Assembly (NCBI RefSeq): GCF_030512175.1
Contig: NZ_JAULBL010000002.1
Location: 370,149 to 434,148 of the forward strand
Source: Paeniglutamicibacter sulfureus
GTDB taxonomy: Bacteria > Actinomycetota > Actinomycetes > Actinomycetales > Micrococcaceae
Length of the DNA: 64,000 nt
Direction of reading: 5' to 3'
Shown: piece by piece, positions 51,156-59,957 of the stretch
How positions within the stretch are numbered: position 1 is the first letter of the stretch
Layout of the letters: every line of letters begins with the position of its first letter
Notes under the pieces: model-generated
What the model was told of the DNA's origin: nothing
Seen by the model: only the letters and a program-made list of their open reading frames with translations
Databases searched by the model: none
Translations under genes and position numbers: made by a program

Positions 51156-52553
51156 ATGTCTTTGTCTCTGATCGCATTCTTCGTTCTGATTGGGGCGTTT
51201 GCTCTCGGCTCATTTACGCGCGTCAACGCAGGCCTCGTTGCATTAGTAGCAGCATTCGTCGTCGGAGGTCTCGTTGTTGGGATGCCCATCAAAGACGTCA
51301 TCGCACAATTCCCCAGCGGCCTGTTTTTCATCCTTCTTGGAGCTACGCTGCTGTTTGGAATCGTGCGCGTCACCGGCACGATCGATCTACTCGCGTACTG
51401 GGCCGAGCGACTCGCCGGAGACCGGCGCTTCCTAGTGCCGGTACTAATGTTTCTTCTGACCGCCGGCTTGGCTTCAGCAGGAGCATTCACGCCTGCGGCG
51501 ATCGCTATTGTGGCACCTGTGGCGTTGGCATTGGGTTCTAGGTTCAGGATCAGTACGCTCGCAATGGGTTTAGTCATCGTCCAAGGAGCCAACGCTGGTG
51601 CTTTCTCTCCGGTCAACCCCTTTGGTGTTCTAGCCAATGTGATGCTCGATAACGCGGATGCCTCCGGAGATTCCCTGAAGCTCTTCCTCTACTGCTTCAT
51701 ATTCAACGCTATCCTCGCCTTCATCGCCTACGTCGCTATCCAGGCCATTATGAACAGGCGTGGCGGACGGCCTCTCCCCCGCTCAGAATCAACCAGCAGC
51801 GGGACTGCTCTTAGGACCACTCTGGCCGATGACTCCGTGGGTCATGACGCAGGTCAGTACCGAACGACAACCGGAACACAAACCGGAGTCGCTGTAGCCG
51901 ACCCACGCACGCAACCCGATATCGAAGTTTCGCTCGGGGCACCGGTGAAAGTGGACGCGACTCCTATGAGGATCCTTACGCTTGCCGGGGTGGGAACCCT
52001 ACTGATTCTAACCACGGTTTTCAGTTTGGATGTTGGCGTTGCGTCCCTGATCATCGCTATCGCACTGATCTGCATCAAGCCCGGAGTTCAAAAGCCTGCT
52101 ATTGAGGGGCTGCCTTGGAACGCGATTATCCTCGTAACAGGCATCGTCACTTATGTCGGAATGCTCGAAGAGATGGGCGCGTTGAAAGAACTCGAGGCCG
52201 GTATCGCTAGCCTCGGTAACGGATCAATTGCAGCACTGATTACGAGCTATGTTGTCGCTATAGTCTCTGCTTTCGCCTCGACCACCGGAACACTTGGAGT
52301 AATCAGTCCCATTGTTACACCTATTTCCTTGGACCCGCTGCTCAGCCCAATCGGAGTTGTCACCGCCATTGCCATCAGTTCTTCGGTAGTGGATGTTAGT
52401 CCGATGTCCACCAGCGGCGCGCTCCTCATGGCTAGTGCCCCACCAAAGGACGAACGACTCTTCTTCCGCGCTCTCCTCCTCTGGGCCATCGCAATGATCG
52501 CAGTTGTCCCTATGCTCGTGTGGTTCATCTTCGTGCAGCTCGGCCTCGGATAG
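51156..52553 (+). CDS. MatC-like dicarboxylate carrier (SLC13/ArsB-fold permease)
   Basis: 465 residues and about 12 helices. The N-terminal half has LITFFVLI-like and TAGLASAGAFTPAAIAIVAP segments, with the repeated SVSPMSTSGA-type loop near the end (VVDVSPMSTSGALLMASAPP), typical of the MatC malonate/dicarboxylate carriers of the ion-transporter superfamily. A hydrophilic loop of about 70 residues splits the two halves. With the isomerase it forms a maleate uptake and conversion pair. Confidence 0.87.
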   Translation: MSLSLIAFFVLIGAFALGSFTRVNAGLVALVAAFVVGGLVVGMPIKDVIAQFPSGLFFILLGATLLFGIVRVTGTIDLLAYWAERLAGDRRFLVPVLMFLLTAGLASAGAFTPAAIAIVAPVALALGSRFRISTLAMGLVIVQGANAGAFSPVNPFGVLANVMLDNADASGDSLKLFLYCFIFNAILAFIAYVAIQAIMNRRGGRPLPRSESTSSGTALRTTLADDSVGHDAGQYRTTTGTQTGVAVADPRTQPDIEVSLGAPVKVDATPMRILTLAGVGTLLILTTVFSLDVGVASLIIAIALICIKPGVQKPAIEGLPWNAIILVTGIVTYVGMLEEMGALKELEAGIASLGNGSIAALITSYVVAIVSAFASTTGTLGVISPIVTPISLDPLLSPIGVVTAIAISSSVVDVSPMSTSGALLMASAPPKDERLFFRALLLWAIAMIAVVPMLVWFIFVQLGLG

Positions 52554-52752
52554 CCACGAAAGGACATACGAATAGATAAAGGCATCCTAGTGCGGTGCAT
52601 GTTTAAAGAATCAGCGGGCTTATCCATATTGGTCTAGATTTTTTTGGCCCCAGTGTTCGGAACTTTTGTTGGGTTGTTGACCTCAGTATGGAATTGGTCC
52701 GTGTTTACGCCGAATGCCGGCAGGGGTTTCCACATAGCCATATTCGTTGGCT

Positions 52753-52810
52753 AGAGATGAAGAGGCAGTGACCGGTTATTTTTCTAAGCGGTCACTGCCT
52801 CTTCATCTCT
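52753..52810. terminator. Perfect 22-bp-stem bidirectional terminator
   Basis: Arms 52753-52774 and 52789-52810 are perfect complements around a 14-nt loop (GTTATTTTTCTAAG). The right arm overlaps the stop codon of the convergent lipoprotein gene at 52809-52811. Confidence 0.85.
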
Positions 52811-53333
52811 ACTGCTTGATCAGTTCGTGGATGCCACCGACGAGCCACTTCCCACCGAGTGCATTCTGATGCAGCTCCACATACCAAGTCCCGGCATCGG
52901 TCTTGAAATCAGCCGTTACAACCTGCTCATTATGCTCCGTACCGTCCATCACCGGACCGGAAAGGATCTTGTCGAACGGGATTCTTGCCGGGTCGATGTA
53001 CTCGGCCTCGATGGCATATTCCTTCTCCAGATAGGGGCGTATCTCGGCGTGCCAGCGCTGCTCCGGTTCATCGGGCCGGGCAAACAGGCTCATGACCTTC
53101 ACCGCGACCTCTTCCGGGCTCTCGATCACCGGGACCGAGGCCTCCACGGTCGGGGAAACCTGGGCGGTGCCCTCGGCGTTGCCGGGCAGCTGCGCGCAGC
53201 CGGCGATGGCCAGCACGGCCAGACCGGCACAGGAGAACGCAGCGACCCTGGACCACAGGCCGGCACCGCGCCCGGGGGGCGTGGAACCGGGTGCGTTGGA
53301 GTCGGGGGCATGGGGGATCCTGGAACGGGGCAT
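52809..53333 (-). CDS. Putative lipoprotein coupled to a small upstream ORF
   Basis: 174 residues. A long polar Pro/Gly-rich N-terminus of about 28 residues precedes a hydrophobic segment that ends in the lipobox AIAGC near residue 46, so a lipid-anchored extracytoplasmic domain of about 128 residues is expected. It has WHAEIRPYLEKEYAIEAEYI and a C-terminal WYVELHQNALGGKWLVGGIH. I do not recognise the fold; the layout resembles accessory lipoproteins of actinobacterial conjugative elements. The start overlaps the upstream ORF stop as TAATG. Confidence 0.75.
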   Translation of the reverse strand: MPRSRIPHAPDSNAPGSTPPGRGAGLWSRVAAFSCAGLAVLAIAGCAQLPGNAEGTAQVSPTVEASVPVIESPEEVAVKVMSLFARPDEPEQRWHAEIRPYLEKEYAIEAEYIDPARIPFDKILSGPVMDGTEHNEQVVTADFKTDAGTWYVELHQNALGGKWLVGGIHELIKQ

Positions 53334-53419
53334 TAGAGCACTCCCTTGGATTTGAGGATGGGCACGGGGTCAATCACGTATTTCAAGGTGGGGGTGCGCG
53401 CGACGACAGGCTGCTTCAT
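53333..53419 (-). CDS. 28-residue ORF translationally coupled to the lipoprotein
   Basis: A 28-codon ORF from an ATG at 53419, ending in TAA whose last base begins the lipoprotein ATG. The peptide is basic and Pro/Val-rich (MKQPVVARTP at the start, ending KSKGVL), with no membrane segment. Its codon third positions are mostly G or C, as in real genes here. It may be a leader controlling lipoprotein translation or a small partner protein. Confidence 0.5.
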   Translation of the reverse strand: MKQPVVARTPTLKYVIDPVPILKSKGVL

Positions 53420-53544
53420 GCTCGGACTCCTGGGGTGCCGGGGCTGGGCGGCAGGACGGCAAGGAGCCGGAGGGCTAGTGGGCTTCGGGTGCCGTGGTGG
53501 TGGCGGGGGATCCCAGGGACGTGCGTCGCAGCGGGCATGCGGGG

Positions 53545-54870
53545 ATGGCAAACCAGCACAGCGCCGCCACCGCCCTGGGCCTGCGCGCCAACGCGACCCA
53601 GTTCGCCCTGCTCGTCGCGATCAACGCCCTGGTTGGGGGCATGGTCGGGCAGCAGCAAGCCGTCCTGCCGCTGCTGGCCCACGCCGAATTCGGCCTCAGC
53701 GGATACACGTTCCTCTTCACCTACGTGGCCGCCTTCGGGATCGCCAAGGCAACCTCCAACTGGTTCGCCGGAACCCTCTCGGACCGCTACGGACGCAAAC
53801 CCGTGCTGCTGGCCGGCTGGCTCTTCGCCATCCCGGTGCCGCTGATGCTCATCCTTGCCCCGGACTGGAGCTGGGCCATCGCCGCGAACGTGCTGCTTGG
53901 CATCAACCAAGGCCTGACCTGGTCCACCACCGTCATCATGAAAATCGACCTGGTGGGTCCGGCCCAACGAGGCCTGGCCATGGGCCTGAACGAAGCCGCC
54001 GGCTACGGGGCCGTGGCCGCCACCTCCCTACTGGCCGGATACCACGCCGAACAATACGGGCTGCGACCCGCGCCCTTCCTCCTGGGGATCGCCTACACGG
54101 CCCTGGCACTGCTGCTGTCCGGGGTGTTCGTCAGGGAGACCCGCCCGCACGCCCTCCTGGATGCCGGAAACATTGCCTCCCGGGGCGCCTCCGCCCGGCA
54201 TGGTCGGGATGCCAAACTATCCAACCGCCAAATCTTCTCCCTGACCAGCTTCCGCGAACCTGCCTTGTCCTCGGCGAGCCTGGCCGGCCTGGTGAACAAC
54301 CTGAATTTCGGCCTCTCCTGGGGCCTGTTCCCGCTGCTGTTCGCCACTGCGGACCTCGGCACCAGCCAGATCGGCCTGCTTTTCGCCCTTTATCCCGGGG
54401 TGTGGGGCATTGGCCAGATGTTCACCGGGGCCCTCTCTGACCGGATCGGGCGCAAGCACCTCATCACCGCCGGCATGCTGGTCCAGGCCACAGCCCTGGC
54501 GATCATCGCGCTCGGAAGCGGCTTTGGAGGGTGGGCGGCCGGAACGGTGTTGCTCGGTGCGGGAACCGCGATGGTGTACCCCACTCTGCTGGCCGCAGTC
54601 GGCGACGTCGCCCATCCCTCATGGCGTGGACGAGCGGTGGGCATCTACCGGGTCTGGCGCGACCTCGGATACGCCGTTGGTGCCATCATCGGCGGGATCG
54701 TCGCCGACCTCGTGGGGCTCAACGCGGCACTGTGGATGGCCGCGGCACTCAGTGTGGCCGCAGCGATCGCCGTCGCGATCCGCATGTATGAAACGCACCC
54801 ACCGCATCCCCGGCCAACCCCTGCCGGCGATGCCCCGGCAATGCTGCCGCGCGACCACACCAACCCGTAG
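53545..54870 (+). CDS. MFS transporter
   Basis: 441 residues from the ATG at 53545. Twelve helices are evident. The MFS motif A is GTLSDRYGRKPVLLAGWLF near residue 70 and is repeated in the second half as GALSDRIGRKHLITAGML. The protein resembles drug or metabolite efflux MFS members of the Bcr/NepI kind. No regulator is adjacent; it is followed by a broken DUF302 gene. Confidence 0.88.
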   Translation: MANQHSAATALGLRANATQFALLVAINALVGGMVGQQQAVLPLLAHAEFGLSGYTFLFTYVAAFGIAKATSNWFAGTLSDRYGRKPVLLAGWLFAIPVPLMLILAPDWSWAIAANVLLGINQGLTWSTTVIMKIDLVGPAQRGLAMGLNEAAGYGAVAATSLLAGYHAEQYGLRPAPFLLGIAYTALALLLSGVFVRETRPHALLDAGNIASRGASARHGRDAKLSNRQIFSLTSFREPALSSASLAGLVNNLNFGLSWGLFPLLFATADLGTSQIGLLFALYPGVWGIGQMFTGALSDRIGRKHLITAGMLVQATALAIIALGSGFGGWAAGTVLLGAGTAMVYPTLLAAVGDVAHPSWRGRAVGIYRVWRDLGYAVGAIIGGIVADLVGLNAALWMAAALSVAAAIAVAIRMYETHPPHPRPTPAGDAPAMLPRDHTNP

Positions 54871-54958
54871 CGTGGGCACGGAACCGAGGTCCCCTACCGT
54901 AGCGGAGCACGCAACTGCCCACGGCGCGCCTCCACACCACGACCCGAGGAGAACCACA

Positions 54959-55206
54959 GTGAACTACACCCACGCCATCACCGTGCCGCTGTCTTGGCAA
55001 GACGCCGTCGAACGGACACGCGGCGCCCTGGCGGAACAGGGAGTCGGTGTCCTGACGGTGATCAACGTGAAGGAGACCTTCACCCAAAAGCTGGGCCAGG
55101 AGGCCGGGAGGCCGTGGGGGACTACATCATCTACCCGCACCGTGATCAGTTGAACAGCAAATCCCAGGCGGTTGTGCATTCCCCGGCGGCGACCGACCAC
55201 CAATAA
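54959..55206 (+). pseudogene. Frameshifted, truncated DUF302 gene
   Basis: A GTG at 54959 behind GAGGAG starts NYTHAITVPLSWQDAVERTR and GVGVLTVINVKETFTQKLGQ, the first half of a DUF302 protein. The frame then shifts near 55105: the neighbouring frame continues EAVGDYIIYPHRDQL, but the conserved NPxLA part is absent. The gene is dead. DUF302 proteins are small proteins of unknown role, often near metal or sulfur genes. Confidence 0.75.
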
Positions 55207-55417
55207 GCCGGCATCGTCCAACCAACAGAAACGTTCCAGGTCCTCCGCTGGTACCTCGTCGGGGAATCCGCGAACCCTGCGACCTGCTCATCACTTAGAA
55301 AATCGACCGCCATGCCCCCCAATCAACAGGCCGCTGACTCCTTAGCGTGAATTTCCGGGCGATTCTTCCCCCGACCCCGAAAAGGACGGAACACTCCGCA
55401 CTCTGGGCATACCGAGA
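55207..55417. other. No gene recognised
   Basis: The gap between the DUF302 remnant and the palindrome has no ORF with support on either strand. It is likely the left part of the decayed integrase element. Confidence 0.4.
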
Positions 55418-55460
55418 AATCTTCCGTCTAATGCAGGAATAGTGCATTAGACGGAAGATT
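55418..55460. repeat. 18-bp perfect inverted repeat before a recombinase gene
   Basis: Arms 55418-55435 and 55443-55460 are perfect complements (left arm AATCTTCCGTCTAATGCA) around a 7-nt spacer GGAATAG. The spacer length and position, 3 bp before the recombinase ORF, are those of a tyrosine-recombinase core site with 6-8 bp crossover region. Confidence 0.75.
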
Positions 55461-55463
55461 ATT

Positions 55464-55905
55464 GTGGCTGATCGAGGAGTGCCGCCGGGTTCTGCCTCGC
55501 TGTCGCTTTTGCCGGGTGTCTCCTTCCTGAACGACGCAGAATCGGTTTTCACTGCCATGCTGGAGGGCTGGCAGATGCGCCAGCGTGGCGGACGGAACCT
55601 CAAGGAATCCTCCGTGCGAGGCACCGTGAGCCAGATTTCGCAGTTTCAGGCGTATATCAACGACTGGCCCTGGAACTGGAACTGGACCGCCGCCGATTTT
55701 GACGAAGTGGATGATGCATCTGGTGGCAGTCAAGCAACTGGCTCCCTCGACGATTCGCACCTACCAGTACGTGGTGAGGGAGTTTTGCAGCTACTTGTGT
55801 TCCGAGCACTATGGCTGGGTTGAAGAATGCTCCACCCGCTTCGGAAACCACCCGTCCCAGGTCTGCCACGAGTGGAACACACGTTCCACGGTTCTATTTT
55901 TGTAG
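55464..55905 (+). pseudogene. Tyrosine recombinase (integrase) pseudogene
   Basis: The first frame gives ESSVRGTVSQISQFQAYIND and WNWTAADFDE; a one-base insertion near 55696 (GACGAAGTGG for GACGAGTGG) shifts the frame, which resumes as WMMHLVAVKQLAPSTIRTYQ and YVVREFCSYLCSEHYGWVEE. These are the core-binding (SAM-like) domain of actinobacterial integrases. The gene ends after about 145 residues at CHEWNTR, so the catalytic R-H-R-Y domain is missing. Confidence 0.82.
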
Positions 55906-56061
55906 CGGCAGTCTGGGTGCGGCGTGATGCCGATGTTGTGGAATCCATGGACTGCTCCTTTCCTTTCGGGTGGAGAAAGTTTCACAAACTTTTGCGCAAA
56001 CGGTCGAACAAGATGGGCCCGTGGAATGCGGGGAACCTGCGTGAGTGTGTGAGAGCACATA

Positions 56062-56075
56062 CACAAACGTTTGTG
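56062..56075. promoter_or_regulatory. LacI-type operator palindrome
   Basis: CACAAACGTTTGTG, a perfect 14-bp palindrome with the central CG of LacI/GalR operators. It lies 72 bp beyond the 3' end of lacI. A weaker copy, ACAAACTTTTGCGCAAACGG, lies at about 55984-56003. Confidence 0.65.
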
Positions 56076-56147
56076 CATGTGTCAGAAAGGGACGATACAC
56101 GGGAAAGGTGTTGCTTGTCACCCTTACGACCGAGGCATTACTGACTT

Positions 56148-57164
56148 TCAGCTTGCGGTCGAGGCGCGAACAATCAGTTCAGGAGCCAGTCGGACCGACT
56201 CGACGGGTTCGCCACGCAGCATCGCGAGCAGCAGGTTCAACCCGGCCCGTCCCATCTCATGCATCGGCGAATGGATCGTGGTCAGTGGGATGGAAAGCTC
56301 GGCCGCCAGTGGGGTGTCGTTGTAGCCGACGATGGCCACGTCGTCGGGCACCGTGATGCCGCGATCGCGCAAGACGCCCATGGCGCCAATGGCGGCGAAG
56401 TCGTTGGTGGCGAAGATGGCATCGGGGCAGCCACCCTGCACAAGCAGGCGTTCGGTTGCCTGCCGTCCGCCCGGGGCATCGAAGCCTCCGTGGACGATCC
56501 GCTCGGGACGGATCCTGATGCCTGCTTCCAAGCAGGCCTGGACCACCCCGGCCGTTCGGTCGTTGCCGGTGGAGGCGTAGTCGCGGCCCGACAGGATGCC
56601 TATGTCCCTGCGGCCGGTCGCCAGAAGGTGCTCGGCAACGAGCCTACCGCCCATGATGTCGTCGCACGTGGCGGAGATGTGGTCGCCCGACCGCCTGGAG
56701 ACCAGGGTGAACTTGATGCCGCGCTTGGCGAGGGTGTCAAGAAACGGGTCCCCCGTATGGGCATCGCCGAAGATGAGCCCGTCAACGCGCCGCGAGAGCA
56801 TGAGCTCGGTGCGGGAGGCCTGGTTTTCCGGCCGGTCGAGGGAGTTGGTGACAAAGGTGGAGATCCCCTGCTCCGTTGCGGCTTCTTCGATGCCTTCGTA
56901 GACGGTGGCCAGGACAAAGTCCTGAAGCCGGGGGACCAGTACGCCCACGAGCCCCGAGCGACGTGTGCGCAGGCTCGCTGCGTGGGGGTTTCGTTGGTAG
57001 CCCCGGGCGGCAACCACCGTTCGTATTCGGTCTATCATGTCGCTGGAGGCCCAGCGCCGGGCCTCCTTGTCGGAGGAGTTGATGACCCGCGAAACGGTGG
57101 AAACATTGACCCCGACCTCATCGGCAATCATGCGCAAGGTAACGGGTCCTGAACCTTTGTCCAT
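56148..57164 (-). CDS. LacI-family transcriptional regulator
   Basis: 338 residues from the ATG at 57164, chosen because GGAGGAG lies 4 bp upstream; the open frame runs on but has no such site. The HTH is TLRMIADEVGVNVSTVSRVI and the hinge/ligand domain begins GLVGVLVPRLQDFV. The late NDFAAIGAMGVLRDRGITVP and DDVAIVGYNDTP are typical of the periplasmic-binding-like domain. It is divergent from the asparaginase and likely represses that operon through CAAACGTTTG sites. Confidence 0.94.
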   Translation of the reverse strand: MDKGSGPVTLRMIADEVGVNVSTVSRVINSSDKEARRWASSDMIDRIRTVVAARGYQRNPHAASLRTRRSGLVGVLVPRLQDFVLATVYEGIEEAATEQGISTFVTNSLDRPENQASRTELMLSRRVDGLIFGDAHTGDPFLDTLAKRGIKFTLVSRRSGDHISATCDDIMGGRLVAEHLLATGRRDIGILSGRDYASTGNDRTAGVVQACLEAGIRIRPERIVHGGFDAPGGRQATERLLVQGGCPDAIFATNDFAAIGAMGVLRDRGITVPDDVAIVGYNDTPLAAELSIPLTTIHSPMHEMGRAGLNLLLAMLRGEPVESVRLAPELIVRASTAS

Positions 57165-57271
57165 GTCTCCTCCGAAGGTGCCGCGTGCCTCGGCTGCCTG
57201 CGCGACCGGTTGTGCACTCATCAATGACCCAGCATATTTCATAGCGGCGACGTGACATGACGCACTTGCGG

Positions 57272-57281
57272 CAAACGTTTG
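57272..57281. promoter_or_regulatory. LacI-type operator between lacI and asparaginase
   Basis: CAAACGTTTG, sharing the core of the 14-bp palindrome at 56062-56075. It sits in the 207-bp divergent promoter region, about 90 bp before the asparaginase start. Confidence 0.7.
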
Positions 57282-57371
57282 TGTGGGGCATGCTAGCGGT
57301 ATTCGTTCCCGCGGCAGCAATTGAAGCGGGACTATCCATGCGACAGAAGGGTCCAGGTGAAGGTGCATAGC

Positions 57372-58343
57372 ATGCCTCAGGTTTCGGTATTGGCAACGGG
57401 AGGGACCATTGCCTCGAGCGAAAACGATCGAGGAGCCTCGGTTGCAAGCCGCGGAGCGGGCGAACTGCTCGGCGGCATCGCCGCTGGAGGGCCCAACGTG
57501 TCCTCACGTGATGTCATGCGGCTCGGTTCCTACCTGTTAGGCCACCGCGAACTTCGCCTGATCTGCGAAGCTGTCGCCGCGGAACTGGCCGATGGCGGCG
57601 TGGATGGCGTCGTAGTCACGCACGGAACCGACACCATGGAAGAAACGGCATATCTCCTGGACCTGGTCCAGCACTCTTCCAAGCCCGCGGTGCTGACCGG
57701 CGCCCAACGCCCTGCCGACCACCCCTGCCCGGACGGCCCGGGAAACCTGCAGGAGGCCATCGCGGTCGCGGCAAGTCCTTCCGCCCGCGACAAGGGCACG
57801 ATGATCAGTTTCGCCGGCAACATCTATGCAGCCAGGGGCACCCGCAAGGCCCACACCGTCGCGCCCTCCCCCTTCAAGACCATGGACGGCGGACCAATCG
57901 GCCAAATCGCAAACGGCCAACCCCATTTCATGTCGGCCCCCATCCGGCCCAGGGCTCTTGCCCTGCCCCCGCCCGCATTCGATAGCATCAGAGTCGACAT
58001 CGTTACCGTCCACCCGGGTTCCGACGCCACCCTTGCCAGGGCCGCCGTTGAGGCGGGAGCCCGAGGCGTCATCATCGCCGGCAGCGGCGTGGGCAACGGC
58101 AATTCGTCGATCCTGGCCTGGGTCGAGGAAGCCGTGCAGGCTGGAATCACCGTAGGGTTGGGCACCCGGGTTCCAGAAGGCCCCGTGGTCCCGTTCTACG
58201 GCAACGGAGGCGGGGCCGACGTGGTCAGGGCGGGCGCGCTGCAGCTCGGCTCGCTGCCACTTTTCCAGGCCCGCCTGCTCTTGGCATTGATGCTCTCACA
58301 CGGCCAAAAACCAAACCCTGAGCTGCTCGCAGCTCACATTTAA
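57372..58343 (+). CDS. Asparaginase family amidohydrolase
   Basis: 323 residues from the ATG at 57372 (a GTG at 57357 is an alternative). The two catalytic threonines are in VLATGGTIAS near residue 12 and VVTHGTDTMEETAYLL near residue 92. ITGAQRP-type text is present as LTGAQRPADHPCPDGPGNL. The family hydrolyses Asn, Gln or related half-amides. The deacetylase-type gene follows after 29 bp, so the two act together, possibly on cyclic imides. Confidence 0.92.
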   Translation: MPQVSVLATGGTIASSENDRGASVASRGAGELLGGIAAGGPNVSSRDVMRLGSYLLGHRELRLICEAVAAELADGGVDGVVVTHGTDTMEETAYLLDLVQHSSKPAVLTGAQRPADHPCPDGPGNLQEAIAVAASPSARDKGTMISFAGNIYAARGTRKAHTVAPSPFKTMDGGPIGQIANGQPHFMSAPIRPRALALPPPAFDSIRVDIVTVHPGSDATLARAAVEAGARGVIIAGSGVGNGNSSILAWVEEAVQAGITVGLGTRVPEGPVVPFYGNGGGADVVRAGALQLGSLPLFQARLLLALMLSHGQKPNPELLAAHI

Positions 58344-58372
58344 ACCGATCCGAAACAAGATAAGGAATGAAG

Positions 58373-59254
58373 ATGGCAAAAGAAATTTCCGTGGCGTTCG
58401 GCATCGACGTTGATGCCGTAGGTGGCTGGCTCGGATCCTACGGGGGAGAAGACTCCCCGGACGACATCTCACGCGGCATGTTTGCCGGCGAGGTCGGCGT
58501 CCCGCGACTGAACGCCTTGTTGAAGAAGTACGACCTGCCGGCAACCTGGTTCTGGCCGGGCCACTCGATCGAAACCTTCCCTGAGCAGTTCGACGAGGTT
58601 GTCGCGGCCGGCCATGAGATCGGTGTCCACGGCTACAGCCACGAGAATCCCCTCGCGATGACCCGCGAGCAGGAGACGGACATCCTGGATCACTGCATCA
58701 ACCTGATCGAGCAGCGCACCGGGAAACGGCCGACCGGCTACGTGGCGCCGTGGTGGGAGTTCTCCAACGTCACCAATGAGCTCTTGCTTGAACGCGGCAT
58801 CGCCTACGACCATTCGCTCATGCACCGCGACTTCGAGCCGTACTACGTGCGTGTCGGGGACAGCTGGACCAAGATCGATTACGACAAGCCCGCCAGCACC
58901 TGGATGAAGCCACTGGTCCGCGGCGTGGAAACCGACCTCGTGGAGATCCCGGCCAACTGGTACCTCGATGACCTGCCGCCGATGATGTTCATCAAGTCCA
59001 GCCCGAACAGCCACGGATTCGTGAACCCTCGCCACCTGGAAGAAATGTGGCGCGACCAGTTCGACTGGGTGTACCGCGAACACGACCATGCGGTCTTCAC
59101 CATGACGATCCACCCCGACGTCTCCGGCCGGCCGCAGGTCCTGCTGATGCTTGAGCGGTTGATCGAGCACATCAACAGCCACGAGGGCGTGAAGTGGACC
59201 GACTTCAACTCCATCGCTGAAGAGTTCAAGGCGCGCAACCCGCGCCAGAAGTAA
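58373..59254 (+). CDS. Polysaccharide deacetylase-fold amidohydrolase (PuuE / cyclic-imidase type)
   Basis: 293 residues from the ATG at 58373, chosen over 58367 because AAGGA lies 6 bp upstream. The NodB-fold metal Asp is in [10 protein letters not shown], and the metal histidines are in [25 protein letters not shown], and [13 protein letters not shown] at the end, match the PuuE/PgdA cytosolic branch that opens cyclic amides such as allantoin and imides. No signal peptide is present, so cell-wall deacetylation is unlikely. Confidence 0.9.
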   Translation: MAKEISVAFGIDVDAVGGWLGSYGGEDSPDDISRGMFAGEVGVPRLNALLKKYDLPATWFWPGHSIETFPEQFDEVVAAGHEIGVHGYSHENPLAMTREQETDILDHCINLIEQRTGKRPTGYVAPWWEFSNVTNELLLERGIAYDHSLMHRDFEPYYVRVGDSWTKIDYDKPASTWMKPLVRGVETDLVEIPANWYLDDLPPMMFIKSSPNSHGFVNPRHLEEMWRDQFDWVYREHDHAVFTMTIHPDVSGRPQVLLMLERLIEHINSHEGVKWTDFNSIAEEFKARNPRQK

Positions 59255-59276
59255 CCGGAAGGAATTCGGCCCGCAC

Positions 59277-59795
59277 ATGTGTGGAGCCTGCGCACGCATC
59301 GCACCGGATTGGGCCGGACCCATGGTCTCCGGCCCAATCCGGCGTGCCTCGATTGGCCGTTTCCTCACTGGGGTGTGCCGTGGGATCAAGGTCGGCACGT
59401 TCCCCGGCGGGTGGACGGTTACCAGACAAACAGGTGCGGCTCGCACCACTTCGAACTTTGACGAACTGCTCGACCTGGTTGCACCGCACTGCGCCGTCCC
59501 CGGCTGGGAAGCCTTGGATGCGGCTCTTGTTGAATACCGGGGATCCGCAAGAGCCGAGGAATTCAGCGACTACCTGCCTCCGCCCGCGGATGTCAGGAGC
59601 GCATCTGCAGTCGTCCTTGTTCGATCCGGTGCTGCTCCAACGCATCTCCGCCTGGCAGCGTTTGGGCTCGGCGTCAGGGCATTGGAAGGACATAGCGCGG
59701 CGGTGGAATTCCCACACCGGCTCGCGCCGTTCACCATGGTTGCAGTGGACGGGACCATCCTGGGCTCTGTTCCGCTGCCGGCCCCGGCCCCGTGA
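59277..59795 (+). CDS. Hypothetical protein with N-terminal CxxC motif
   Basis: 172 residues starting MCGACARIAPDWAGP. The middle has KVGTFPGGWTVTRQTGA and FDELLDLVAP. It resembles small actinobacterial proteins that open MCGxCG and have a W-V-V strand, of unknown role; the CxxC suggests a metal site. The first 20 codons lie in the hairpin at 59304-59342. The other forward frame here is open for 241 codons, but its composition is less gene-like. Confidence 0.6.
   Translation: MCGACARIAPDWAGPMVSGPIRRASIGRFLTGVCRGIKVGTFPGGWTVTRQTGAARTTSNFDELLDLVAPHCAVPGWEALDAALVEYRGSARAEEFSDYLPPPADVRSASAVVLVRSGAAPTHLRLAAFGLGVRALEGHSAAVEFPHRLAPFTMVAVDGTILGSVPLPAPAP
59304..59342 (+). terminator. Hairpin behind the deacetylase gene
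   Basis: A 15-bp perfect stem CCGGATTGGGCCGGA (59304-59318) with its complement at 59328-59342 and a 9-nt loop, 50 bp after the stop. It has no T-tract and overlaps the start of the next ORF, so it could also act as an attenuator. Confidence 0.6.
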
Positions 59796-59957
59796 AAACG
59801 ACACTTCGCTGCTCGTTTCCAGGACGCCGGATGAAGCACTGTGGAGGCTGGCACGTCGCGTAGCCTCGGTGATTCAGGCGGGAGCTGCCGCACGTCAGGC
59901 AGTCCCGCCCTGGGGGCGCTTCGGGCTTCTGCGACCAACCGACGGAACTGCACCCCA

